Source of the DNA: Lamellibrachia satsuma
Taxonomy: Eukaryota; Annelida; Polychaeta; Sabellida; Siboglinidae
Direction: 5' to 3'
Assembly (NCBI GenBank): GCA_033239005.1
Contig: BSQZ01000001.1
Location: 10,601,500 to 10,665,499 of the forward strand
DNA length: 64,000 bases
Each line of letters starts with the position of its first letter. Within the stretch, counting starts at the first letter, position 1. The notes under the pieces were generated by a model. The model made no database searches, was not told the DNA's origin, and saw only the letters and a list, made by a program, of their open reading frames with translations. Made by a program: the position numbers and the translations under genes. Positions 30,426 to 38,045 of the stretch are shown in pieces.

Positions 30426-31706
30426 TTATACATTATACTTGTTTTTAAAATACCTAAACATTCCTTTTAGCTCTACAATAGGAAGCGCGCGAGAATATAT
30501 TAATAAAGAATATAAATCCATTTTACAAAAATTAGTATTAACACCACTTCCAACATGAAAAGCATCTTTAGAATCTTGTGGTAGTTCAGCAAAACCCCGA
30601 ACTTGTTTATATATAGGTATTATACTACTAGTTCCTCTAAATACTTCTTTATCATTTTCACTAATACGCATTGTCCACAATTCAAGATTACCAAGAATGT
30701 TTTGTTGGTTGTGGATTTCAAGTCTATAAGAAGAATAGTTTCCATAATCTAAAAATATTACTCCATTACTATGCAGTATATGTGCATTAAACCTTTTTGT
30801 ACCACCTCCCCACCTAAATTGTGATTGTGCGGCTTGATTATATGTTTTGACTAATAAAAATAAAGTTGTTGTATAAGCACCCCACCCCCCTAATCTATCA
30901 ATTTGATAATTTTGGAGAACTAAATTATTGCTAGTTCCATTAAATTCTAAATAATGGTGTTTTGTTGCTAAATCAAACCTAAGGGTAGGTCTTTTTGTAC
31001 TATTATTTTGTATAAAGTGAAGATCATTTATTGGATCTGTAACTTCTATTACTTTTTCTAATTCATCAACACGCATTAATGATAAATCAGGCACAATAAC
31101 AAAAGCTAAATCATTAAGAGTAGGAACTCCAATAAGAACTCTAGCTCCTAAAAACATATCTATATTAAGTTTTAAATCTACAGTTTTTTTATTAACAACA
31201 TCACCATCATCAACAGGATCATGAATATTTATTATTTTATTATTATTCATCTTAATATCACCACTAAATGTCTCTCCAGTTTTATTAGCAAGGTTTATTG
31301 TAGATCTTTTTAAAAACTGTGCAATTTGGGACCATGAAAGAGCTTGAGCTTGGTCAGAAGGAGGATAGTCTGATGGTAGATTTAGTATTTTGTTACCATC
31401 CATATTAACATCACCAGTTATTTTACCTCCAGCCTTTTCAAAAAGTTCTCTTGTGGCTATTCTTACAAATTTTAAAACCTGAGACCATGAAACAGCTTGG
31501 GCTTGGTCAGAGGGGGGATATTCTGTTGATATATTCATTATTTTATTTTCATCCATATTCAAATTAGACTGCATACCAATACTACCATCTGTATTAATAT
31601 AATTAGTATGAACTTCATTAGTTAGTATTTGTAACCTAGACTCTAATTCAGCTGTATTAACTTCTACTACTGGAGCAGCAATTTTGATTTCATTTATAAT
31701 ACCCAT
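30426..31706 (-). CDS. fiber-like protein with LamG-type C-terminal domain
   Basis: 426 aa. Residues 1-45 look like a coiled stalk start (VNTAELESRLQILTNEV). Three shaft-like repeats follow, each with an MxxNKIxN core: NMDENKIMNIS, NMDGNKILNLP and KMNNNKIINIH. The first two end in an almost identical YPPSDQAQAVSWSQ-type block. About residues 200-426 read as a concanavalin/laminin-G sandwich: HHYLEFNGTSNNLVLQNY, then LELWTMRISEND, then KMDLYSLLIYSRAL, ending in a KGMFRYFKNKYNV helix. This stalk, shaft and lectin-head layout is that of phage and adenovirus fibers. I infer a receptor-binding spike anchored on the penton. No lesion seen. Confidence 0.7.
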   Translation of the reverse strand: MGIINEIKIAAPVVEVNTAELESRLQILTNEVHTNYINTDGSIGMQSNLNMDENKIMNISTEYPPSDQAQAVSWSQVLKFVRIATRELFEKAGGKITGDVNMDGNKILNLPSDYPPSDQAQALSWSQIAQFLKRSTINLANKTGETFSGDIKMNNNKIINIHDPVDDGDVVNKKTVDLKLNIDMFLGARVLIGVPTLNDLAFVIVPDLSLMRVDELEKVIEVTDPINDLHFIQNNSTKRPTLRFDLATKHHYLEFNGTSNNLVLQNYQIDRLGGWGAYTTTLFLLVKTYNQAAQSQFRWGGGTKRFNAHILHSNGVIFLDYGNYSSYRLEIHNQQNILGNLELWTMRISENDKEVFRGTSSIIPIYKQVRGFAELPQDSKDAFHVGSGVNTNFCKMDLYSLLIYSRALPIVELKGMFRYFKNKYNV

Positions 31707-31723
31707 ATATTATATAATTAGAT
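31707..31723 (-). promoter_or_regulatory. gene-start motif, fiber-like gene
   Basis: Coding strand ATCTAATTATATAATAT ends at the ATG (31706). Confidence 0.7.
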
Positions 31724-31787
31724 GAAATATTTTATTAAAAAGTTTTCATTAAATTTAGTATTAGTTATTGAAAAAAGGTTGTAGTAT

Positions 31788-32813
31788 TTAATAATATGGT
31801 TTTCCTTTGGACCCTTCATTTATAAAATATATAGCCCAATAACCACACAACACACTATTATTATCCTAATATTGTATATTATTGTACTGGTACTTAAACT
31901 TCTTGTCTACTATTTCTTTTAATGGTGGCATACCAAAACTATCAAAATAATCAATTATATTATTTCTGACATTCATAGCAACCCAATGAGTTCCGCCCCC
32001 TTCAACATCATCCATATTTAATATATAAAATCCTGTTTTGTACTTTCCAATATTATCCCTAGAATAAACACCATTACAATTCTTTACTTTAAAATACTTT
32101 AACCACTCAATTATATCAATATTTGATATAGGTTCAAACTTAAACTGTGGCTTTAATAGTTGCCTATGATTAATCCCTTTCCTGATTGATACTTCATCAT
32201 GTTTTTTACTTCCACCACGATAAGGCTCTACTTGCATACCAGTACCAGTTAGTGCTTTTAACACCATAGGGATTCCAATACTAGCAAGTAGTGTTCCTAA
32301 AAACCCACCAGATTGTGTTCTTGTAAGCATGATTTGCATTCCAGATCCAGTTTTAAGTGATTTAGTAAGATTTGTTTTTTGTGTGGGTGTAAGAAGCCTT
32401 GAATAGTTGTATAGTTGAGGCAAGTTTGTGTATGGAACAGTGAATCCATGACCAAATATTTTATTCATAACATTAGATGCCAGCCCAGTAGTTGTTCCTA
32501 AAGCCAATCCTGGAAGAACATGCTTGGTTGCTAGAGGAATAAGCTAACTAAAAAGAGCACTATATAAAGAGCCTCCTTTTTTAATTACTTTTTTAATTTG
32601 AGTCTTAGAGATATTAATATTAGTGCCTTTTTGTGCTACAATAGCTTTTTTTATTTTATTTATTTGTGTCTTTGTTAGCATAAGAGAATCAGGCCCTTGT
32701 AATTGATATGTAGACAAACGAATAACTAAAGAGGCATTATTTGTGTATGCTGCTTGTAGAGATTTTTTTTGGTTCTCTGTAAACTGTACAGAGTATGAAC
32801 TATAATTTGTCAT
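31788..32813 (-). pseudogene. PRO: pX-like / adenain protease fusion, two in-frame stops
   Basis: One reading frame from the ATG at 32813 to the TAA at 31788, interrupted by TAG at 32544-32546 and TAG at 31866-31868 with no frame change. The N-terminal part has a Ser/Thr-rich repeat and a basic KIKKAIV helix. The middle has MLTRTQSGGFLGTLLASIG, the Gly-Gly hydrophobic end of pX-like proteins. The C-terminal part is the cysteine protease: GGTHWVAMNV (His), YFDSFGMPP (Asp), and, after the second stop, VLCGYWAIYF (Cys). In Polinton A the same two functions are separate genes. The second stop removes the catalytic Cys, so this copy could not make active protease without readthrough. Confidence 0.75.
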
Positions 32814-32831
32814 TATACTATATAATTAGAT
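32814..32831 (-). promoter_or_regulatory. gene-start motif, pX/protease gene
   Basis: Coding strand ATCTAATTATATAGTATA ends at the ATG (32813). There is no second motif after the internal stop, which supports one gene. Confidence 0.75.
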
Positions 32832-32835
32832 ATAA

Positions 32836-34101
32836 TTAAACAATTAACATAGCTTTTCCACTAGCAACTTCAACAGACAAGTTTTGTTCATACATCACTA
32901 AAGACTGAATACGAAAACCAGGCCCTCCAGGGGCTCTACTAAGATTATAAGACAACTCAATTGATGGTGATCCTCCCTGTATTTTAATGTCTTGGTGTGT
33001 TAGATTAAAATAAATTATTCCATATTGATTAATAAAGTTAGCATAATTAACAAAGCTGCTGCCCCACCGATCAGAACTAGCAAAAGTGTTAAAAGCATTG
33101 TATACTTCAATAGGATATTCTTCAGGTCTGTATGGATGCAGGGGATAAAACACACCATTTGAAGCAGTAAGTTGGCATGAAACAAGACTAGCAGGAGCAG
33201 TACCTACACTAAATGTATTAAAAATAAATTGATTTATAAGCTGTGCATCACCACCAGTTTCATTTTTAAACCAAACAAATACATGTTTTGGTGCTGTGAT
33301 ACCAGGTGAAATAATATATTTACCAGATTGATGGGTTTGTACATCAGATATAGAAACCAGGTCTTTTAAATACTGCCATGTGTGGTTGGTAAGACATTTT
33401 TCTGAATATAGAGCCATTCCCACAGGATTAAAATCAAACATAGGAATATGTAACTCCATATTTTCTATAATTAACTTTCCATCTCCAGCTCCACCATTTG
33501 CATCAGTAGCCCTTTGTAAAATAATATCATCTTCTTCAACAGCAATATCAAGTTCAAGCCTGCCTGGGGGGCATAATTCAGGTTTAAAAGATCTAAACCA
33601 ATCATAACGATTTAGTGGAAGATAAATAGTGTTTGTTTTGCCTTCAACAATTAAATTTTGTTTTATTCGTAAATAATCATCATCTTCACTCCCCGTTGAT
33701 GGATAAAAGAAAGATTCACTTGCTTGGCCATGCACAAATGAATAAGGGTACTCAGCAATATTTTTAACAGTTATAGCCCGGTTAATGTCTGGAGTGTCAG
33801 ATACCATACTATTATTGTATTTAACTAACAATCGATTAATAAAAGAATACCCATCACCAGAAACATATATTTTATTTGCAGCAGCAAAATTAGTACCATC
33901 AGCCTTTTTTAATACTTTAAACTTAATCATAAGCTTGGCATTATAATAATCAGAAGGGACTGTATTTGTTGTGCCATCTGCAATAAATTTGAATTGTTGT
34001 TTGTGTTGTGTTCTATCTGCTGCAGGCTCTTCAATGTTCTTTTGTGTGGAGTATTTGACGTGCTCATAACGAGCTATATTACTTGGATTTCTAAAACTCA
34101 T
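32836..34101 (-). CDS. MCP: major capsid protein, Polinton B
   Basis: 421 aa, intact. Family landmarks: YEHVKYSTQKNIEEPAADRT at the start, QFKFIADGTTNTVPSDYYNA, VSGDGYSFINRLLVKYNN, PYSFVHGQASESFFYPSTG, LPLNRYDWFRSFK, CPPGRLELDI, and LHPYRPEEYPIEVYNAF near the end. This is the double-jelly-roll capsid of the common animal Polinton lineage, only distantly similar to the capsid of element A. It stands between the protease fusion and the pVI-like gene and has a full gene-start motif. Confidence 0.9.
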   Translation of the reverse strand: MSFRNPSNIARYEHVKYSTQKNIEEPAADRTQHKQQFKFIADGTTNTVPSDYYNAKLMIKFKVLKKADGTNFAAANKIYVSGDGYSFINRLLVKYNNSMVSDTPDINRAITVKNIAEYPYSFVHGQASESFFYPSTGSEDDDYLRIKQNLIVEGKTNTIYLPLNRYDWFRSFKPELCPPGRLELDIAVEEDDIILQRATDANGGAGDGKLIIENMELHIPMFDFNPVGMALYSEKCLTNHTWQYLKDLVSISDVQTHQSGKYIISPGITAPKHVFVWFKNETGGDAQLINQFIFNTFSVGTAPASLVSCQLTASNGVFYPLHPYRPEEYPIEVYNAFNTFASSDRWGSSFVNYANFINQYGIIYFNLTHQDIKIQGGSPSIELSYNLSRAPGGPGFRIQSLVMYEQNLSVEVASGKAMLIV

Positions 34102-34119
34102 ATATACTATAGAATTAGG
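34102..34119 (-). promoter_or_regulatory. gene-start motif, major capsid
   Basis: Coding strand CCTAATTCTATAGTATAT ends at the ATG (34101). Confidence 0.75.
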
Positions 34120-34125
34120 TAGAAT

Positions 34126-34491
34126 TTAAATTAAAGCTCTAACTCTATCTTTAATATGTGTGTTCTTTTTAGGTTCTTCTTCACTTTTTTCTTCAAGAAA
34201 CCTTTTGATTTCTTTGCCCCTGTTTATTTCTCTTAGTGGAATCATTTCACCTTCATACTTTATAGGCTCTTCAATAATTGGTTTTTCTTTTGGTTTGTTT
34301 ATAAGTTTCTTATCAATTGTATTAACTACTTTAGTACCAATAGCATCACCTAGTTTCTTACTACCCGATTCAGCAGCACTTTGAAATATTTTTTTAGCCA
34401 TATTAGAAAATAAGTCTGTATAAACACCACTACCTTTTTGGTAGTATTCAACATCACTCGAATAAACTTCTTCTTCTTCACCAGCATACAT
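34126..34491 (-). CDS. pVI-like small virion protein
   Basis: 121 aa. Acidic start (MYAGEEEEVYSS), then YYQKGSGVYTDLFSNMAKK, an amphipathic helix, and a charged Lys/Glu tail (KPKEKPIIEEPIKYEGE, EEKSEEEPKK). Position next to penton and capsid, and the Gly-x-Gly/amphipathic pattern, suggest the counterpart of A's pVI-like protein, though sequence similarity is slight. Intact. Confidence 0.5.
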   Translation of the reverse strand: MYAGEEEEVYSSDVEYYQKGSGVYTDLFSNMAKKIFQSAAESGSKKLGDAIGTKVVNTIDKKLINKPKEKPIIEEPIKYEGEMIPLREINRGKEIKRFLEEKSEEEPKKNTHIKDRVRALI

Positions 34492-34507
34492 ATATTATAT
34501 AGTTAGG
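34492..34507 (-). promoter_or_regulatory. gene-start motif, pVI-like gene
   Basis: Coding strand CCTAACTATATAATAT ends at the ATG (34491); it overlaps the last codons of the penton gene. Confidence 0.7.
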
Positions 34508-35249
34508 TAGGTTTTATTGCTTTTAGTGCTAGTGTAACAGAGCTTTGTACTCCGTTTAAATGTAATGACCTGCCAAGAGAGTCTGTAAAATAAATACGGA
34601 TTCTTGTAATTGTTTTAGTATTAACTTCATTATATTGTTTCATCCTTGGCTCCCTTTCAAATGGATAGCTTTTATTTAACCCACTAATAGAGAACTGATA
34701 TAATACATCTGTATCTGCACCTCCAACACTTGAAGATGAGATTAAAGAACAATGACACTGAATGTTATCAACTGAGTTTGTAATATCTGGGGAGAAGTCA
34801 CCAAACTGTGAATCTCTTATATGGCCTTGTTGGAACCCAATAAGACATCTAAAATGTCCTGTAATTAGTTCAAGTTGATAATCAGGTTCAAGTTTAACAA
34901 ATGCTTTTAACATGGTTTTATTAAAACTAATTTGTATTCCAGTAGGCGATTTACCAGCAGCGCTTAAAGCATCAGATATTTCAGCACTTAAATCCTCATA
35001 TGAATATATACCATTTTTTAGTGTAATAGATTCAAAACGATTTCCTCCATCAGAAGAGTATTTAAATGAATTATTATTATATTCTGATGTAACATTATGC
35101 CAACTATATGACATATTTAGTGTGTCTAAGCATATATAATATTTCCAGTTTTTATTAAGATTTATTTGGGGGTGGAATGATACAATAAAGTCATGTGAAC
35201 TACTTCCTGTAACACCATCCACACTACTTAAAACAATTGGGGTTTGCAT
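34503..35249 (-). CDS. PY: penton-like minor capsid protein, Polinton B
   Basis: 248 aa, intact. Starts QTPIVLSSVDGVTGSSSHDF. It has NKNWKYYICLDTLNMSYSWHN, the aromatic block found in this family, then GNRFESITLKNGIYSYEDLS and LTGHFRCLIGF-like strands. It ends in RIYFTDSLGRSLHLNGVQSS. A single jelly roll that would occupy the capsid vertices; it is also the likely anchor for the fiber-like protein. Confidence 0.8.
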   Translation of the reverse strand: MQTPIVLSSVDGVTGSSSHDFIVSFHPQINLNKNWKYYICLDTLNMSYSWHNVTSEYNNNSFKYSSDGGNRFESITLKNGIYSYEDLSAEISDALSAAGKSPTGIQISFNKTMLKAFVKLEPDYQLELITGHFRCLIGFQQGHIRDSQFGDFSPDITNSVDNIQCHCSLISSSSVGGADTDVLYQFSISGLNKSYPFEREPRMKQYNEVNTKTITRIRIYFTDSLGRSLHLNGVQSSVTLALKAIKPT

Positions 35250-35268
35250 GTATATATTATAAGATTAG
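35250..35268 (-). promoter_or_regulatory. gene-start motif, penton
   Basis: Coding strand CTAATCTTATAATATATAC ends at the ATG (35249). Confidence 0.65.
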
Positions 35269-36523
35269 ACAGGATTTAAATAGTATTTAGTAGAATAGTC
35301 ATTATATGTTTCTTTATCAATTTCTCCTGTTTTTAACAGCTCATCTAATATTTCTACAATTTCATTTCTCATTTCAATATTATAATTACCTGCTACCCTT
35401 ACTCCTGTTAATACTGTTAGTCGATCTACTAGTTTGTCTGGTCCGTGGTAGTATGTCATTCCTTTACCTATTTTGTATTTTCTTGATGACATATGTTTGG
35501 GTATTTCTGATAGAATATTCAAATCATGAAACACTTGTTTAGCTAGTTTACTGTATTTTGTTTTAGGATTAAATCGTTTTGTAATGAGGTCAATTAAACT
35601 TCTATCAACCATTTGTTCATAAACAAGACTTCCTCCTTTATACGCTTCTAGCTTCATGTTATTAAATAGCTTATCAGTATCAACCATTAGTTGGCCATAT
35701 GTATTGTTTTGAATTTTGTATGCATGACGCGGCGCCTGTTTGTATTTTTTTATTCCTTTGCCTTTCTTCTTTTTTGGACTTGTTATTGGTTCATCATCAT
35801 CACTTAATAAAGCTGGACTATCTCTAAAAGCAGCTAGATCATCTTTATTAATATCCCAAGCACCGTCTACAGATATATCACCAGATGATGGTAGCAGCAC
35901 TTGGGGTTCGGGTTTGGTATAACATACGCTGCGGTTGTGTGTTTTAAATATTTTTTTATCTTTTCCTCCCAACTCTGCATATATACTGATTAGTTTATTT
36001 TTGTACCTTAAAATACTTTTTGTTTCGTTATTGAGTTCATCAAGCGCATTTTGATCACCCAAACGCTTCATATGTGCATTTTTTAACCCAATTTTTCTAG
36101 TATATTTTTTTACATCCTCAATTATTTCTAATATTTCTTCTGGCATTTTAATTTTTGCAACCTCTTCCATAGGGGATAACCAAATTTTTTTATAACAGCA
36201 GGATCTATTCCACTATTTAAATCAACCCCATAAAATAAATCTCCATCCACACTGTCTCTACGTTCGGCACCCTCTATGGCTGGTTTTTGGCTAATATTTG
36301 TTATTTGTTTAGCTAATACATCCATTATTTCACTATTTCCGTCTATAAATTTGTTTAGTTGTTCTTTATGGGCTTCAATAAGCGGTCTATATTGATTTTC
36401 TAATTGTTCCACATAGCCTCTCTTTGTATTTTCAATATCTCTTTTTTCTTCTAAAAAGCTTTTGCGTATAGCGTCTGCTTTAAGTTTTAATTGAACATTT
36501 TTGTTGTATTCTTGCAAGTCCAT
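35265..36523 (-). pseudogene. PX: PX-type conserved protein, frameshifted
   Basis: Two overlapping frames form one gene. The first runs from the ATG at 36523 with a gene-start motif: coiled-coil YNKNVQLKLKADAIRKSF, then KRGYVEQLENQY, then IDPAVIKKFGYPL. The second continues from about 36160 to 35265: EEVAKIKMPEEILEII, NAYKIQN-type HAYKIQNNTYGQLMVD, and KRFNPKTKYSKLAKQVFHDL, then EIPKHMSS and YYHGPDKLVDRL. The second frame has an ATG but no motif, and the family normally has both halves in one chain, so one base has been lost or gained near 36150. Role unknown; probably a virion scaffold or core protein. Confidence 0.75.
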
Positions 36524-36540
36524 ATACTATAGAATTAGAT
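36524..36540 (-). promoter_or_regulatory. gene-start motif, PX-type gene
   Basis: Coding strand ATCTAATTCTATAGTAT ends at the ATG (36523). Just outside, 36541-36615 has three copies of TTATATAATTAATTATAAAATAGCAC-like AT repeats. Confidence 0.75.
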
Positions 36541-36616
36541 AGAGTTAATTATATAATTAATTATAAAATAGCACTTAATTATATAATTAATTATAAAATA
36601 GCACTTAATTATATAA

Positions 36617-37123
36617 TTAATTTAAGTCAAGGCAACTAATAATGTTTTGATATTTTTGTAGAGTCTTTTTAGACATCTTTTTTAAAGGTATTGTTATATT
36701 CATCTGGTGGTGAGACACTATTTTAGAAATTAAATAATTTAAATTAATTAGTCTATACTCATTAGGAAATACTTTTTTAAACTGTGTGGATGCTTGTTGT
36801 ACTGCCCTAATAATTGTGGCTCTATCAGCAAGCGAAATAAGCTGGTTGAATTTATTAAGAATATCTTGTACTCCATATTTTATATTATAGGGTAATCTTT
36901 TTTGTGTTTTTTTATAATAACAGTCTTGAACAACTTGACAACATAAAACAGCTCCACAATTTATACATGTATCAGTCCCATCTAATATTATAGTGTTTTT
37001 ATTATTGCAGCATGGGTGTGGTTTATGTGTAGTTGGATTATGTATTACTTTATCACAAAATGGGCAAAGGACCTCACCAGAACTTATTAAATAATCGTGA
37101 ATAATTTTATCACAGCAGCTCAT
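36617..37123 (-). CDS. zinc-ribbon protein, VLTF3-like
   Basis: 168 aa from the motif-supported ATG at 37123. Cysteine pairs: MSCCDK, VLCPFCDKVIHN, HPCCNNKNT, and a ribbon CINCGAVLCC. The C-terminal half is helical: NIKYGVQDILNKFNQLISL, then FPNEYRLINLNYLISKIV and a KKMSKKTLQKYQNII end. Ribbon plus this helical part is the layout of poxvirus late transcription factor VLTF3 relatives found in large DNA viruses and some Polintons. If right, it would read the shared gene-start motif. The assignment rests on layout only. Confidence 0.5.
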   Translation of the reverse strand: MSCCDKIIHDYLISSGEVLCPFCDKVIHNPTTHKPHPCCNNKNTIILDGTDTCINCGAVLCCQVVQDCYYKKTQKRLPYNIKYGVQDILNKFNQLISLADRATIIRAVQQASTQFKKVFPNEYRLINLNYLISKIVSHHQMNITIPLKKMSKKTLQKYQNIISCLDLN

Positions 37124-37142
37124 TATATAATTACTATATATT
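37124..37142 (-). promoter_or_regulatory. gene-start motif, zinc-ribbon gene
   Basis: Coding strand AATATATAGTAATTATATA ends at the ATG (37123); the most divergent copy. It decides the start, since the frame is open further upstream. Confidence 0.55.
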
Positions 37143-37382
37143 ATTTTTATTATATGGACCGGTGTATTTATGCCCTGGCAGTGTCCACCCTCTTTTAGGT
37201 TTTGGTAGTTTTCCAATTAGTTTGTGAATATCAATATTTCCACCTTTTTTAATAAAAACAGATTTTTTAGCACCGCATGAAGCACACGTAGATAGAATCA
37301 TATGACGACCATTCGTTGTAACTATTCTTCTCTCTTCTTTGGACTCTGTTTGTTTCTTCTCTTTTACACAGTATGACAGCAT
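37134..37382 (-). CDS. small Cys-pair protein (DUF5679-like)
   Basis: 82 aa. Starts MLSYCVKEKKQTESK, then RRIVTTNGRHMILSTCASCG with a C-x2-C pair and KKSVFIKK. The end is Lys/Gly/Pro-rich. This is the small conserved Polinton protein usually annotated DUF5679, a single zinc-knuckle-like fold. The first pair is reduced (C-x-x-x here), which may weaken metal binding. Possible role in DNA or RNA binding. Confidence 0.65.
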   Translation of the reverse strand: MLSYCVKEKKQTESKEERRIVTTNGRHMILSTCASCGAKKSVFIKKGGNIDIHKLIGKLPKPKRGWTLPGHKYTGPYNKNNI

Positions 37383-37400
37383 TATACTATATAGTTAGAT
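37383..37400 (-). promoter_or_regulatory. gene-start motif, DUF5679-like gene
   Basis: Coding strand ATCTAACTATATAGTATA ends at the ATG (37382), overlapping the end of the ATPase gene. Confidence 0.7.
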
Positions 37401-38028
37401 CAAAATTCTTTTTAACCATTTTATTTACTTTATCAATAAACAAAAACTCATACTTATTTAAATTATTGCATAATTCAATATTCACTTTATTATCATCTGC
37501 AACTGCTTTGCAGTCTCTTTTATCTGTTGAGGGGTATAAAATCATGTGGGAACAATTTATTCTTATCTTTTTTGGTGTATCATAGTAGGACTGTGATAAA
37601 TAAATTGGAGAAATATTGTGATGGCGCCCATATGTAAAGTGGTTAGCTATTTTCTTTTGAGTTGCATCTGGAGCATTAATTAAATCATCAAAAACAACCA
37701 TTATTCGACTGTGGTTTGGGTACTCATTTGTGTTTTTTATTTCATCTTCTGTTAACATTTCTAGTACTGGGTGTTTATATTTTAGTTTTTTATTAATAGC
37801 TCCCATAAGCTTGCTTAAATCTTGTAGCTTTGATTGGTGTCTATTTGGAGTATAAATATATATTTTATCATAATAAACTAGTGGTTTTCTTATTATATGA
37901 ATCATTGTGTTTGTCTTTCCGCAGTTACTCTTCCCAGAGATTAGTAGTCTATAGTCTTCACCAATAAAATCATAATAATGCCTGTCTTTAGGCTTATCCT
38001 TATCATTGTCATAGTTTGGAATTCTCAT
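37387..38028 (-). CDS. ATP: genome-packaging ATPase, Polinton B
   Basis: 213 aa, intact. Walker A LLISGKSNCGKTNTM near residue 33 and Walker B IMVVFDDLINAP near residue 112, then HFTYGRHHNISPIYLSQSYY, the sensor helix of A32/FtsK-like packaging motors, and CSHMILYPS. Counterpart of A's ATPase. It lies 3 bp from the end of the polymerase gene, on the same strand. Confidence 0.9.
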   Translation of the reverse strand: MRIPNYDNDKDKPKDRHYYDFIGEDYRLLISGKSNCGKTNTMIHIIRKPLVYYDKIYIYTPNRHQSKLQDLSKLMGAINKKLKYKHPVLEMLTEDEIKNTNEYPNHSRIMVVFDDLINAPDATQKKIANHFTYGRHHNISPIYLSQSYYDTPKKIRINCSHMILYPSTDKRDCKAVADDNKVNIELCNNLNKYEFLFIDKVNKMVKKNFDLTI

Positions 38029-38045
38029 ATACTATAGCATTATAC
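38029..38045 (-). promoter_or_regulatory. gene-start motif, ATPase
   Basis: Coding strand GTATAATGCTATAGTAT ends at the ATG (38028); it overlaps the polymerase stop. Confidence 0.65.
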
